Below, piece by piece: positions 55,283 to 64,000 of a stretch of DNA of 64,000 bases. The first letter of the stretch is position 1, and each line of letters opens with the position of its first letter. Source of the DNA: RHKX01 sp963745755 (lineage in GTDB: Bacteria > Actinomycetota > Thermoleophilia > Solirubrobacterales > 70-9); contig CAVUYP010000001.1 of assembly GCA_963745755.1 (NCBI GenBank), forward strand, positions 2,356,001 to 2,420,000. The letters run 5' to 3'. A program made the position numbers and the translations under genes. Under the pieces are notes generated by a model that saw nothing but the letters and a program-made list of their open reading frames with translations, ran no database searches and was not told the origin of the DNA.

Positions 55283-56278
55283 CTAAAGCGTAGGGGAGCG
55301 ACGAGCTGGGTCGTCTGCAGCCGCCGGCTCGGCCGCCGGGCTGCGTTGCCGACTCCAGTCGAGGGTGAGCCGCAGGCCGTCGTCGAGCATCATCCGCTCG
55401 TCCCAGTCGAGCAGCGCCCGGGCCCTGCTCGCGTCGAGCGCCATCCGCTCGATCTCGCCGGCCCGCTGTGGCTGCATGACCGGCAGGAAGTCGGGCCGCC
55501 CGCCGGCCGCGGCGATCCGCTCGACGAGCTCGAGGATCGGCGTCTCGGAGCCGGTGCCGACGTTGATCTCGCCGACGGCGGTGCGGTCGGCGGCGGCGAT
55601 CAGGGCGGCGACGACGTCGCCGACGTAGACGAAGTCGCGGGTCTGACCGCCGGAGCCGAACACGGTCGGCCGGCCGCCGGCGATCAGCTCGCGGCAGAAG
55701 ATCGCGACGACGCCGGCCTCACCGACGGCGCCCTGGCGGGGCCCGTAGACGTTCCCGAAGCGGAGGCTGACGGCCGCCAGCCCGTGCAGGTCGCGGTACA
55801 GGGCGGCGTAGCCCTCGGCGGCGAGCTTGGCCTGGCCGTAGGGGGAGGCGGGCCGCAGCGGCGCCGTCTCGGCGAGCGGCAGATCGACGTCCTCGGTCTC
55901 GCCGTAGACGGCGCAGCTGGAGGCGAGGGCGAAGCCGGCGCTGCCACAGCGGCGGGCCGCCTCGAGCAGGTTCACCGTTCCCTCGACGTTTACGCGGACG
56001 TCGAGGCCGGGATCGTTGACCGAGGCGCGCACGTCGACCTGAGCGGCGAGGTGGAAGACCCGATCGGGGCGGATCTCGGCGCAGAGCCGATCGACCGCCG
56101 CCGCGTCGGTGACGTCGCCGCTGACGAGCCGGGCTCCGTGGGCGATCGCGTCGGCCAGGTTCTCGCCGCGCCCGGTCGAGAGGTTGTCGAGGACGGTGAC
56201 CTCGTCGCCGCGCCCGACGAGCGCGTCGACTAGGTGCGAGCCGATGAAACCGGCACCGCCGCTGACCAGCGCTTTCAT
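55283..56278 (-). CDS. NAD-dependent epimerase, UDP-glucose 4-epimerase-like
   Basis: A 331-residue extended SDR. The NAD motif is [16 protein letters not shown]; the catalytic part is ASSCAVYGE with [11 protein letters not shown] as the Tyr-x3-Lys pair; [10 protein letters not shown] and [14 protein letters not shown] are typical. It interconverts nucleotide sugars for cell-wall polysaccharides. It is divergent from topA and directly upstream of the precorrin-2 dehydrogenase gene on the same strand. Confidence 0.88.
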
Positions 56279-56367
56279 TCGCCGATCGTAGTTGCGACGA
56301 TCGTCCGGCTTCGCCGGACGGGTGCCGCTGGGCGCGTTGATGCGCCGAACCGGCCGGGGCCGGGTGC

Positions 56368-56373
56368 TACCGT
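56368..56373 (+). promoter_or_regulatory. Putative -10 box for the topA operon
   Basis: TACCGT lies 52 nt before the topA ATG. A GAAGGAAG ribosome site lies in the leader. No -35 box is clear. Confidence 0.35.
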
Positions 56374-56425
56374 CCCCGCCGCCCGCCCCTCGTCCGGGGC
56401 CCCGGAGCCGGCAGAAGGAAGTCCA

Positions 56426-58723
56426 ATGCGGCTGATCGTCACCGAGAAGAACAACAGCGCCAAGAAGATCGCCGAGATCCTCAGCGAGGGCGAGGCCAAG
56501 GCCGACGCCACCTACAAGGTCCCCTTCTATACATGGGGCGAGGGCGACGACGCCGAGATGACCGTAGGGCTCAAGGGCCACGTGCTCAACCCGGCGTTCC
56601 CCGAGGGCTACTCGAACTGGCAGGAGACCGACCCGAAGTCGCTGATCGACGCCGAGCTGGTCACCGAGGCCACCGACAAGAACGTCGTCAAGGCGGTCAA
56701 GAAGCTCGCCAAGGAAGCCGACAGCATCGTGATCGCGACCGACTTCGACCGCGAGGGCGAGCTGATCGGCCTCGAGGCGCTGCGTGAGATCCTCGCCGTC
56801 AATCCAGAGGTCGAGAGCACCGTCAAGCGGGCCCGCTACTCGGCGCTGACCAAGGAGGAGATCGAGCGCGCCTTCGCCGAGCTCGACGAGCTCTCCTACG
56901 ACCTCGCACACGCCGCCCAGACCCGCGGTGAGATCGATCTGATCTGGGGAGCAACCCTGACCCGCGCCGTATCGCTTGCGACCCGGCGCTTCGGCTCCAA
57001 CTTCCTCTCGGTCGGCCGCGTCCAGAGCCCGACCCTCGGTCTGATCGTCGAGCGCGAGCTCGAGCGCCGCGCCCACGTCGCCAAGCCCTACTGGGAGGTG
57101 TTCGCCAAGTTCGCTCACGCCGACGGGACCTTCGAGGCCCACCACAAGACCGACAAGTTCTGGGCGAAGCCGGAGGCCGAGGCGGCACTCGCCGCCACCG
57201 ACTCGCCGGGCGTCGTCACCGAGCTGACGAAGCGGAAGAACACCCGCAAGCCGCCGGCCCCCTACAACACCACCGCCTTCGCGACCGACGCCTCGAGCCG
57301 GCTCGGCATCGCCCCGTCGCGGGCGATGCGGATCGCCGAGGACCTCTACATGGACGGGTTCATCTCCTACCCGCGGACCGACAACACGGTCTACCCGGTC
57401 TCGCTGCCGCTGCGTGAGCTCGTCTCCTCACTGGTCAGGATCCCCGAGTTCTCCGCCGCCAAGGGCCTGGTCGACGGCGATCTGAAGCCGACCCGGGGCA
57501 AGAAGGAGACGACCGACCACCCGCCGATCTACCCGACCCAGGCCGTCTATCCGAACGCGCTCGACGGCGCCCATCGCCGCGTCTACGAGTTGATCGCCCG
57601 GCGCTTCCTGGCGACGTTCAGCCCGCCGATGATCACCGAGTCGGCCCGTGCCGACATCGAGGCCGGCTCGGAGACCTACTTCGTGCGCGGCTCGATCGTC
57701 GTCGACCCCGGCTACGCGGCGATCTACACGTACGCGCGCTCCGCCGACAACGAGCTGCCGGCGCTCGAGGAGGGCCAGAAGCTCGACCTCGACGGCGCCC
57801 CGTGGTTGGTCGACAAGGAGACCCAGCCGCCGTCGCGGATCAGCCAGGGCAAGCTGCTCGAGATGATGGAGGAGCTCGGCCTCGGCACGAAGGCGACCCG
57901 GCCCGACATCATCCAGAAGCTCTACGACCGCGGCTACGTCTACAACAACCCGCCGGAGCCCTCGGAGACCGGGATCGCCATGTACAGGGCGTTCAAGGAG
58001 CACGTGCTGCGGATGGCGACGCCGGAGATGACGGCCGAGCTCGAGCGCGACATGGACGAGATCGCCGCCGGCAAGATCAGCCGCGACCACGTCCTGCAGA
58101 TCAGCCGCGAGATGCTGCACGGCACCTACGACGATCTGTTCAGCAAGCGCGAGGACCTCGCGAAGGTGATCTGGGCGGGGATGGACGAGGACAAGTTCAT
58201 CGGTCCCTGCAAGGTCTGCGAGGAGGCCGGGCGCAAGCACGAGGACGGCTCTCCGAATCGGCTGCGGATCATCGAGATGCGCGGCGGCAAGCGCTTCGTC
58301 GGCTGCGAGGGCTACAACCGCGACAACCCCGAGGACCCGGACTCGTGCACGTTCTCGCGGCCGCTTCCCGGGCGCGGCTACGAGCTCTGGCGACTCGAGG
58401 AGCGCTGCTCGATCTGCGGTGAGACCCCGCGCCTCAAGGTCAAGGGCTTCCGCGGCCGGCCCTGGAACCTCTGCCTCAACGACGACTGCCCCTCGATGGT
58501 CGAGATGCGCGAGAAGCGGGCCGAGCGGCAGAAGGCGAAGGAGGAGGCCGAGAAGCGCAAGGCGGAGGCCGAGGCAAGCGGGACGACGTCGGAGACGAAC
58601 GGCACCGGCAAGGCCAAGAAGGGGTCCGGCAAGAAGGCGCCGACCACGACCACGCGGACGAAGCGGGCACGGGCGTCGTCGAGCGGTGCTGCGAAGCCCC
58701 GCTCCCGCAGTCGCTCCTCCTGA
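56426..58723 (+). CDS. topA: DNA topoisomerase I, archaeal-like type IA
   Basis: A 765-residue type IA topoisomerase that relaxes negative supercoils. The start MRLIVTEKNNSAKKIAEIL and the following FPEGYSNWQ and ELVTEAT segments resemble archaeal TopA, not the bacterial LVIVESPAKAKTI form. The TOPRIM acidic triad is in IATDFDREGELIG near residues 102-114, and the active-site Tyr is in GFISYPRTDN (Tyr 315). ATRPDIIQKLYDRGY is typical. C-terminal Zn ribbons start with CKVCEEAG near residue 595. The end is a KA/SR-rich basic tail, as in actinobacterial TopA. The ATG at 56426 has a GAAGGAAG site. It is the first gene of a run with tmk and holB. Confidence 0.93.
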   Translation: MRLIVTEKNNSAKKIAEILSEGEAKADATYKVPFYTWGEGDDAEMTVGLKGHVLNPAFPEGYSNWQETDPKSLIDAELVTEATDKNVVKAVKKLAKEADSIVIATDFDREGELIGLEALREILAVNPEVESTVKRARYSALTKEEIERAFAELDELSYDLAHAAQTRGEIDLIWGATLTRAVSLATRRFGSNFLSVGRVQSPTLGLIVERELERRAHVAKPYWEVFAKFAHADGTFEAHHKTDKFWAKPEAEAALAATDSPGVVTELTKRKNTRKPPAPYNTTAFATDASSRLGIAPSRAMRIAEDLYMDGFISYPRTDNTVYPVSLPLRELVSSLVRIPEFSAAKGLVDGDLKPTRGKKETTDHPPIYPTQAVYPNALDGAHRRVYELIARRFLATFSPPMITESARADIEAGSETYFVRGSIVVDPGYAAIYTYARSADNELPALEEGQKLDLDGAPWLVDKETQPPSRISQGKLLEMMEELGLGTKATRPDIIQKLYDRGYVYNNPPEPSETGIAMYRAFKEHVLRMATPEMTAELERDMDEIAAGKISRDHVLQISREMLHGTYDDLFSKREDLAKVIWAGMDEDKFIGPCKVCEEAGRKHEDGSPNRLRIIEMRGGKRFVGCEGYNRDNPEDPDSCTFSRPLPGRGYELWRLEERCSICGETPRLKVKGFRGRPWNLCLNDDCPSMVEMREKRAERQKAKEEAEKRKAEAEASGTTSETNGTGKAKKGSGKKAPTTTTRTKRARASSSGAAKPRSRSRSS

Positions 58724-58739
58724 CCGCCGGCGCCGCGCA

Positions 58740-59339
58740 GTGTTCGTCACCCTCGAAGGAGTCGACGGCGCCGGCAAGAGCACCCAGGCGCAGCTGCTCG
58801 CCGACGCGCTCGGCCCCGCCACCCTGTTGCTTCGCGAGCCCGGCGGAACCCCCGCCGGCGAGCGCCTTCGCGAGCTGCTCAAGGACGCGGCCCTGGAGCT
58901 CGCTCCGCGAGCCGAGCTGATGCTGTTCTGCGCCGCCCGCGCCGAGCTCGTCGACCGCGTCATCGCCCCGGCAATCGCGGCCGGCCGCGACGTCGTCTGC
59001 GATCGCTTCGTCGACTCGACCGTCGCCTACCAGGGTGGCGCCAGAGGCGTCGACGCCGACCTGGTCGCGACCCTGAACGCCGCCGCGGTGCAGGGCTGCA
59101 TGCCCGATCGGACGATCCTGCTCAAGGTTGACGTCGGGCTCGCCGGCGAACGGGCGGAGGGCCGCTGCGAGGCGCCGATCTCCGACCGCTTCGAGTCCGA
59201 GGGCATCGGCTTTCAAGATCGGATCGCGGCCGAGTTCGACCGGATCGCCGCCGCCGAGCCGCAGCGGTTCGCGATCGTCGACGCCGCCGGGAGCGTCGCC
59301 GAGGTGCATGAGCGGATCCGGAAGGCGCTGCGGATTTGA
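58740..59339 (+). CDS. tmk: Thymidylate kinase
   Basis: A 199-residue dTMP kinase, which makes dTDP. The P-loop is EGVDGAGKSTQAQLL; the DRF-type motif is CDRFVDSTVAYQGG; the lid region is RCEAPISDRFES. The GTG at 58740 lies 16 nt after the topA stop. The length is normal. Its stop overlaps the TTG start of holB. Confidence 0.95.
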   Translation: MFVTLEGVDGAGKSTQAQLLADALGPATLLLREPGGTPAGERLRELLKDAALELAPRAELMLFCAARAELVDRVIAPAIAAGRDVVCDRFVDSTVAYQGGARGVDADLVATLNAAAVQGCMPDRTILLKVDVGLAGERAEGRCEAPISDRFESEGIGFQDRIAAEFDRIAAAEPQRFAIVDAAGSVAEVHERIRKALRI

Positions 59340-60502
59340 GCGAGCTCCCGGAGGCCGAGCTCCCAGAGGCGCTCGCCGCGGCGACAGCCGAGCAGCCCCG
59401 GGCGCGGACGGCGCTCGCGGCGGCGCTGCGCCGTGGCCCCTCGCACGCCTACTCGTTCGTCGGGCCGACCGGCAGCGGCAAGGGCGCGACCGCGCGGGCG
59501 TTCGCCGCCGAGCTGCTCGCGATCGGCGCCGAGGACCCCGGACAGGCCCGCCGTCGCGCGCTCGCCGACCCCTCGCCCCATCCCGACCTGACCTGGCTGC
59601 GGCCGGCCGGCAGCCAGCACCTCGTCGACGACGTCCGCCGTGAGGTGATCGGCGCGGTCGCCTACCGCCCGTTCGAGGGCGAACGGCGCGTGTTCGTCAT
59701 CGAGGCCGCCGACGCGATGGCCGAGGAGAGCCAGAACGCGCTCCTGAAGACGCTCGAGGAGCCGCCCGGCTACGCGCACCTGGTCCTGATCACCGCCGAG
59801 CCGGCGGCGCTGCTGGAGACCGTCCGCAGCCGCTGCACGGCGGTCTCCTTCGCGCCGCTGCCGCCGCAGTCCCTGCAGCGGCGCCTCGGCGCCGACCTTC
59901 CCGGCCACTCGGCCGAGGAGCTGGCGGCGCTGGCGTCGCTCGCCGGCGGCGACCTCGGCCGCGCCCGGCTGCTCGGCTCGCCGACCGGGGGCCGGCTCCG
60001 CGCCGATTCCGAGGCGGCGGCGCGGGCGGCGCTCGCCGGCGAGCTCGCCGGCCGGCCCTGGGCGGACCTGGTCGCGCTCGCCGCCGAGAACGGCAAGCGG
60101 CGCGCCGCCGCCGTCGCTGACGCCGCGGCCGAGCGGGCGGCCGAGTTCGGCAAGGGGCGTGACGCCACGCGGGTCCGGCGCGAGGGCGACGACGCCGCCA
60201 AGCGAGCCGACCGGCGGGCGCGGACCGAGGCGATCGACCTCGGGCTCGGGCTCGTCGCGGCTTGGTTCGCCGACGTCGCCGCGGTCGCCGAGGGGGCGGG
60301 TGAGACGGTCCGCAACGTCGACCGGATCGAGGCGCTGACCAGCGACGCCGGCGGCGTCGACCCGGTCGCGGCGCGCCGGTCGGCCGAGCTGGCGATGGAG
60401 ACGCGACGGCGGCTCCGCGTAAACGTCAACGAGGACCTCGCGCTGGACGCGCTCTTCCACCGCGCCGCGACGCTACTCCGCCGGACCGGCCCGGTCGTCT
60501 AG
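59336..60502 (+). CDS. holB: DNA polymerase III subunit delta'
   Basis: A 388-residue clamp-loader subunit. YSFVGPTGSGKGATARAFA is the P-loop form; RVFVIEAADAMAEESQNALLKTLEEPP holds the SRC-partner region, and ETVRSRCTAVSF contains the SRC motif. A Zn-module Cys cluster is not present. The TTG at 59336 overlaps tmk by 4 nt. The C-terminal half is Ala/Arg-rich and poorly conserved. Confidence 0.9.
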   Translation: MSELPEAELPEALAAATAEQPRARTALAAALRRGPSHAYSFVGPTGSGKGATARAFAAELLAIGAEDPGQARRRALADPSPHPDLTWLRPAGSQHLVDDVRREVIGAVAYRPFEGERRVFVIEAADAMAEESQNALLKTLEEPPGYAHLVLITAEPAALLETVRSRCTAVSFAPLPPQSLQRRLGADLPGHSAEELAALASLAGGDLGRARLLGSPTGGRLRADSEAAARAALAGELAGRPWADLVALAAENGKRRAAAVADAAAERAAEFGKGRDATRVRREGDDAAKRADRRARTEAIDLGLGLVAAWFADVAAVAEGAGETVRNVDRIEALTSDAGGVDPVAARRSAELAMETRRRLRVNVNEDLALDALFHRAATLLRRTGPVV

Positions 60503-60511
60503 AAAGGGAGC

Positions 60512-62344
60512 ATGGCCGCCGCCGCGCCACCTCCGCCGAGCCCGGTTCCGCCCGAGTTGCCGGTCACCGCCGATCGCCCGGCGATCCAAGCGATCCGCAA
60601 GCGGCGCCCGTTCGGAGTCCGCCTCTGGCTTGGGCTGATGTTCTCGGCGATCGGGATCCTCACCGGCGCGACCGTCTACATCGTCGTCGCCGGCTCCAGC
60701 GAGAGCGCGGCCGAGAGCCGCACCGCCGACCTCGCCGTCGGGCGGACGCTGCGGCTCCGCGAGCGGGTCGAGCTCGAGCTGCCCGACGGTCGGCTGACGA
60801 AGGCCGACGCGCCGGTCGACGTCCTCCGCGACAGCCGACCAGCCGAGGACTTCCGGACCTGGCTCTACAACAACCCGCCGATGGGGCGGCCGCAGCTGGT
60901 CACCCCGGCGACGGTCGCCGGCCTCAACATCGCCACCGTGCGCGGTCGCGCCGCGGCGGTCGGCACCGCCCTCGACGGTGACCTCTACGTCGACTCCGAA
61001 CAGCCCGAGAACCGGACGATGGTTGCCGTCCAGGTCGTCGGCGACAGGGGCACCGAGGGCGTCCTGCTGTCGATCTCCGAGCGTCCCGAGGAGGTGCAGT
61101 CGGCCCTGCAGGCGCTGGCCGGCCAGCGCCTGACAGCACTGGTCGTCTCGGTGCTCGTCGCCGGATTGATCGGGTTCCTCGTCGCCAGCCTGATCACCTC
61201 GCGGGTCAAGCGCCTCGCCGCCGCCGCCGGCGAGCTCGCCGAGGGGCACCTCGACACGCCCGTCTACCCGAGTGGCCGCGACGAGATCGGCGACCTCGGG
61301 CGGACGCTCGATTCGATGCGAATCGCGCTCGCCGAGACGTTCGACGCGCTGTCGTCGGAGCGCGACCGGCTGTCGGCGATCTTCACCTCGCTCGACGAGG
61401 CGGTGATCGTCGTCGACCCCGACGGCGACGTGCGATTCGCGAACCCCGCCTCCTCGGGCCTGATCGGCGAGGACGGGGCCGTCGTCGACGCGCTGCGACC
61501 GTGGATCCGCCGGGCGACCCACCGCGGCAGCGCCGAGAGCGATCACGTTGCGATCGGCGAGCGCGTCTTCGCGATCGGGGCCCGTTACCTGCCGGCCGAG
61601 CGCTCGGCGCTGCTCGTCGTCCGCGACCGCACCGACGAGCTCCGCCGCGACCAGGCCGAGCGCGAGTTCGTCTCCAACGCCGCCCACGAGCTGCGCAACC
61701 CGATCGCCGGCATGTCGGGGGCGATCGAGGTGCTGCGCTCCGGCGCCAAGGACGACCCCGAGGCCCGCGAGCACTTCCTCGACCGGCTCGCGACCGACGT
61801 CGACCGGGTCAGCCGGCTCACCAAGGCGCTGCTGACGCTGGCCCGGATGGAGGCGATCGGCGAGGGGGAGGCCGACGTCGTCAGCGTCGACATCGCCGTC
61901 TCCGAGGCGATCGCGGCAATCGACTCCCCGACCCCCGACGGTGTCGTCCTCGAGACGAGGATCGAGCCCGAGCTCGCCGCCAACGCCGACCCGGTGCTGC
62001 TCCGCCAGGTACTGATCGGACTGCTGACGAACGCCTTCAAGCACACACCCGCCCCGGGCGTCGTTAGGCTTCGCGCCCGCTTGGAGAACGAGGACAGAGT
62101 CGTCATCGAGGTCGAGGACACCGGCACCGGGATCCGTGCCGACGAGAAAGACCGCGTCTTCGATCGCTTCTACCGGGGCAGCGGCTCGCTGGAGCGGGAG
62201 GGGTTCGGCCTCGGCCTCGCGATCGCCAAGCGGATGGTCGACGTGATGGGCGGCGAGATCAGCGTCGACTCCGAGGAGGGCCGGGGCAGTACCTTCACGG
62301 TCGCGCTCCGCGCCGCTGAGCCGACCTCGACGCCGGTAGCGTGA
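60512..62344 (+). CDS. Membrane sensor histidine kinase
   Basis: A 610-residue two-component kinase. An N-terminal Pro/Ala region precedes TM1 (residues 36-60), an extracytoplasmic domain (62-205) and TM2 (206-230); then HAMP, a PAS-like domain (EAVIVVDPDGDVRFANPA), the HisKA box SNAAHELRNPIAGM with the phospho-His, and the ATPase domain with NAFKHTP, DTGTGI and GFGLGLAIAKRM. It is the partner of the response regulator downstream. It resembles PhoR/SenX3-type kinases, but the signal is unknown. The ATG at 60512 has an AAAGGGAG site. Confidence 0.92.
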   Translation: MAAAAPPPPSPVPPELPVTADRPAIQAIRKRRPFGVRLWLGLMFSAIGILTGATVYIVVAGSSESAAESRTADLAVGRTLRLRERVELELPDGRLTKADAPVDVLRDSRPAEDFRTWLYNNPPMGRPQLVTPATVAGLNIATVRGRAAAVGTALDGDLYVDSEQPENRTMVAVQVVGDRGTEGVLLSISERPEEVQSALQALAGQRLTALVVSVLVAGLIGFLVASLITSRVKRLAAAAGELAEGHLDTPVYPSGRDEIGDLGRTLDSMRIALAETFDALSSERDRLSAIFTSLDEAVIVVDPDGDVRFANPASSGLIGEDGAVVDALRPWIRRATHRGSAESDHVAIGERVFAIGARYLPAERSALLVVRDRTDELRRDQAEREFVSNAAHELRNPIAGMSGAIEVLRSGAKDDPEAREHFLDRLATDVDRVSRLTKALLTLARMEAIGEGEADVVSVDIAVSEAIAAIDSPTPDGVVLETRIEPELAANADPVLLRQVLIGLLTNAFKHTPAPGVVRLRARLENEDRVVIEVEDTGTGIRADEKDRVFDRFYRGSGSLEREGFGLGLAIAKRMVDVMGGEISVDSEEGRGSTFTVALRAAEPTSTPVA

Positions 62345-62387
62345 CCGGCATGACCGCAATCCGACGAACCGTCAATGGAGTGAATCA

Positions 62388-62405
62388 ATGAAGAGGTCGA
62401 TGTGA
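62388..62405 (+). other. Five-codon mini-ORF overlapping the response regulator start
   Basis: ATG AAG AGG TCG ATG TGA encodes MKRSM. GGAG lies 7 nt upstream, a good ribosome site, and the TGA overlaps the GTG at 62402 by 3 nt. It could couple translation of the regulator. It is also possibly a chance arrangement. Confidence 0.35.
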
Positions 62406-63112
62406 GCAGTGGACGGATCCTCGTAGCCGACGACGAGCCCTCGGTCCGCGAGTCGGTGGGCTACGCGCTCGAGCAGGAGGGCTTCGCGGTGACGATCGCC
62501 AGCGACGGCGACGACGCCGACGAGAAGCTCGGCAGCGGCGAGGTCCCCTTCGACCTGCTCGTCCTCGACATCATGATGCCCGGCCGCAGCGGCCTCGACC
62601 TCTGCCGCGACGTTCGCAACCGCAGCGCCGTGCCGATCATCCTCCTCACCGCCAAGGACGCCGAGGTCGACAAGGTGGTCGGTCTCGAGGTCGGCGCAGA
62701 CGACTACGTCACGAAGCCGTTCAGCGTCCGCGAGCTGCTCGGGCGCGTTCGCGCCCAGCTGCGCCGCCGCGAGCTCGACCGCGCCTCGACCATCGAGGGC
62801 GGCGCGAACTCGATCGACGCCGGCGACGTCTCAATCGACCTCGCCCGGCACCTGGTCACCGTGCGCGGCGAGCCGGTCAACCTGACCCGCTCCGAGTTCC
62901 AGGTCCTGCGCCTGCTCGCCGATCGCCCCGGTCAGGTCTTCAGCCGGCTCGAGATCATGGAGGAGCTCTGGCAGTCGGAGTTCTCGGGAGACGTGCGCGC
63001 CTGCGACGTCCACATCTCGAACCTGCGCCAGAAGATCGAGCGCGACCCCCAGGATCCCGAGCTGGTCGTCACCGTGCGCGGGATCGGCTACAAGCTCGTC
63101 GAGCCCGAGTAG
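62402..63112 (+). CDS. OmpR-family response regulator
   Basis: A 236-residue DNA-binding regulator. The receiver has acidic residues in LVADDEPSV, the phospho-Asp in LLVLDIMMPGRSG, Thr in IILLTAKDAEVDK and Lys in DDYVTKPFSV. The C-terminal winged helix ends VRGIGYKLVEPE. The GTG at 62402 follows AGAGG. It is encoded after its kinase. Targets are not deducible, though a PhoB/RegX3-like role is possible. Confidence 0.93.
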   Translation: MSSGRILVADDEPSVRESVGYALEQEGFAVTIASDGDDADEKLGSGEVPFDLLVLDIMMPGRSGLDLCRDVRNRSAVPIILLTAKDAEVDKVVGLEVGADDYVTKPFSVRELLGRVRAQLRRRELDRASTIEGGANSIDAGDVSIDLARHLVTVRGEPVNLTRSEFQVLRLLADRPGQVFSRLEIMEELWQSEFSGDVRACDVHISNLRQKIERDPQDPELVVTVRGIGYKLVEPE

Positions 63113-63115
63113 ACG

Positions 63116-64000
63116 TTGGTCGGGCGGTTCGCGCCCTCTCCGACCGGCGAGCTCCATCTCGGCAACCTGCGCACCGCTCTGCTCGCCTGGCTGTTCGCCC
63201 GCTCGGCCGGGTCGCCGTTTCTGCTCCGGATCGAGGATCTCGACCGCGAGCGGGTCCGGTCCGAGTACGTCGACTCCCAGCTCGCCGACCTGCTGGCGCT
63301 CGGAATCGGCTGGGACGCTGATCCGGTCCGGCAGTCGCAGCGCGCCCGGCCGCACGCGCAGGCGCTCGAGCGGCTCCGCGCCGCCGGCCTCGTCTACCGC
63401 TGCTTCTGCTCGCGCCGCGAGGTCCGCGAGGCGGCCTCGGCCCAGCACGGCGACGCCCCCGAGGGCGTCTACCCCGGAACCTGCCGGGAGCTGACCGTCG
63501 CCGAATCGGATCGGCGAGCGGCCGCCGGCGAGGAGTTCGCGCTGCGGCTGCGGGCCGAGCTTGCCGAGGTCCGCTTCGAGGACCGCATCCACGGCCCGTG
63601 CAGTGGCGTCGCCGACGACATCGTCCTGCGCCGTCGCGACGGCGTCGTCGCCTACAACCTCGCCGTCGTCGTCGACGACGGCGAGCAGGAGATCGAGGAG
63701 GTCGTCCGCGGCGACGACCTGCTTCCCGCCACCGCCGCGCAGGCGCTGCTCTGCGACCTGCTCGGCATCCGCCGGCCGGTCTGGTCGCACGTGCCGCTCG
63801 TCCTCGGCCCCGACGGGGAGCGCCTCGCCAAGCGCCACGGCGCCGTCACCCTCGCCGCACTCGCCGAGCAGGGCCACAGTCCCGCCGTGGCGCTGGTCTG
63901 GATGGCGCAAACGCTGGAGCTGACCGCGCCGGGCGAGCAGGTCACCGTGTCCGACCTCGTCGATCGCTTCGACCCCGGCCGGATCCCCGCCGAGCCGACC
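63116..64000 (+). CDS. gluQ: Glutamyl-Q tRNA(Asp) synthetase, cut at window end
   Basis: At least 295 residues. FAPSPTGELHLGNLRTALLAW is split over the HIGH motif (PSPTGELHLGN), and the KMSKS-like region reads RLAKRHGAVTL. The short length, the lack of an anticodon-binding domain and CFCSRREVREAA (Zn-ligand form) fit GluQRS, which glutamylates queuosine in tRNA-Asp, better than GltX. A stop in the same frame at 63110 forces the start to TTG 63116, 3 nt after the regulator. The window ends near its C-terminus. Confidence 0.86.
   Translation, partial: MVGRFAPSPTGELHLGNLRTALLAWLFARSAGSPFLLRIEDLDRERVRSEYVDSQLADLLALGIGWDADPVRQSQRARPHAQALERLRAAGLVYRCFCSRREVREAASAQHGDAPEGVYPGTCRELTVAESDRRAAAGEEFALRLRAELAEVRFEDRIHGPCSGVADDIVLRRRDGVVAYNLAVVVDDGEQEIEEVVRGDDLLPATAAQALLCDLLGIRRPVWSHVPLVLGPDGERLAKRHGAVTLAALAEQGHSPAVALVWMAQTLELTAPGEQVTVSDLVDRFDPGRIPAEPT

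Overview
This 64 kb window is dense, very GC-rich bacterial chromosome. Gene content and style point to Actinomycetota. A deep lineage such as Thermoleophilia (Solirubrobacterales-like) is my best guess, but it is an inference. The supporting signs are a complete NDH-1 complex, a B12-dependent ribonucleotide reductase, CtaA/COX15, a two-domain ThyX-like protein, GTG/TTG starts, many 4-nt start/stop overlaps, and TAVVVT-type -10 boxes placed a few bases before start codons that lack a Shine-Dalgarno sequence. No rRNA, tRNA, CRISPR array, transposase or prophage gene was seen.

Layout. 1-4775 (+): polyamine-type ABC transporter (two tandem binding proteins, two permeases) plus a PYROXD2/CrtI-like FAD oxidoreductase. 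4779-9907: acetyl-CoA synthetase, a secreted trypsin-like peptidase, a double ThyX-like protein and a VOC protein. 10130-16066 (-): nuoN-M-L-K-J. 16106-27201 (+): an esterase, a five-gene oligopeptide ABC transporter, a CaiB-type CoA transferase, a small membrane-anchored protein and a subtilase. 27204-36730 (-): nuoI-H-G-F-E-D-C-B-A. The 14 nuo genes are therefore all on the minus strand but are split into A-I and J-N by about 11 kb of plus-strand genes. 36830-40901: a small membrane protein, flavin reductase, cytochrome c lipoprotein, serS, msrB and a thioesterase-like protein. 40881-45575 (-): a tight six-gene operon of unknown role (DsbA-like, unknown, NmrA-like, SRPBCC, alpha/beta hydrolase, ATP-grasp). 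45725-46410 (-): an NlpC/P60 hydrolase under a ydaO-type c-di-AMP riboswitch. 46585-55280: a small anchored protein, CtaA, an NAD(P)-binding protein, peroxiredoxin, NrdJ, a hemolysin-III protein, GNAT and precorrin-2 dehydrogenase. 55283-64000: a GalE-like epimerase, then topA-tmk-holB-histidine kinase-response regulator-gluQ on the plus strand.

Most notable. (1) A dispersed palindromic element of about 51 nt occurs three times, with a conserved asymmetric loop. Each copy lies just 3' of a gene on the strand whose RNA folds almost continuously through G-U pairs. (2) The topA gene looks archaeal in its catalytic core but carries an actinobacterial-style basic tail. (3) Twenty single-base frameshifts, 19 of them extra bases, fall between 3.5 and 33.9 kb in otherwise well-conserved genes, and none was seen in the second half. 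This most likely marks sequence error rather than gene decay. (4) The riboswitch has a visible candidate Shine-Dalgarno-sequestering hairpin.
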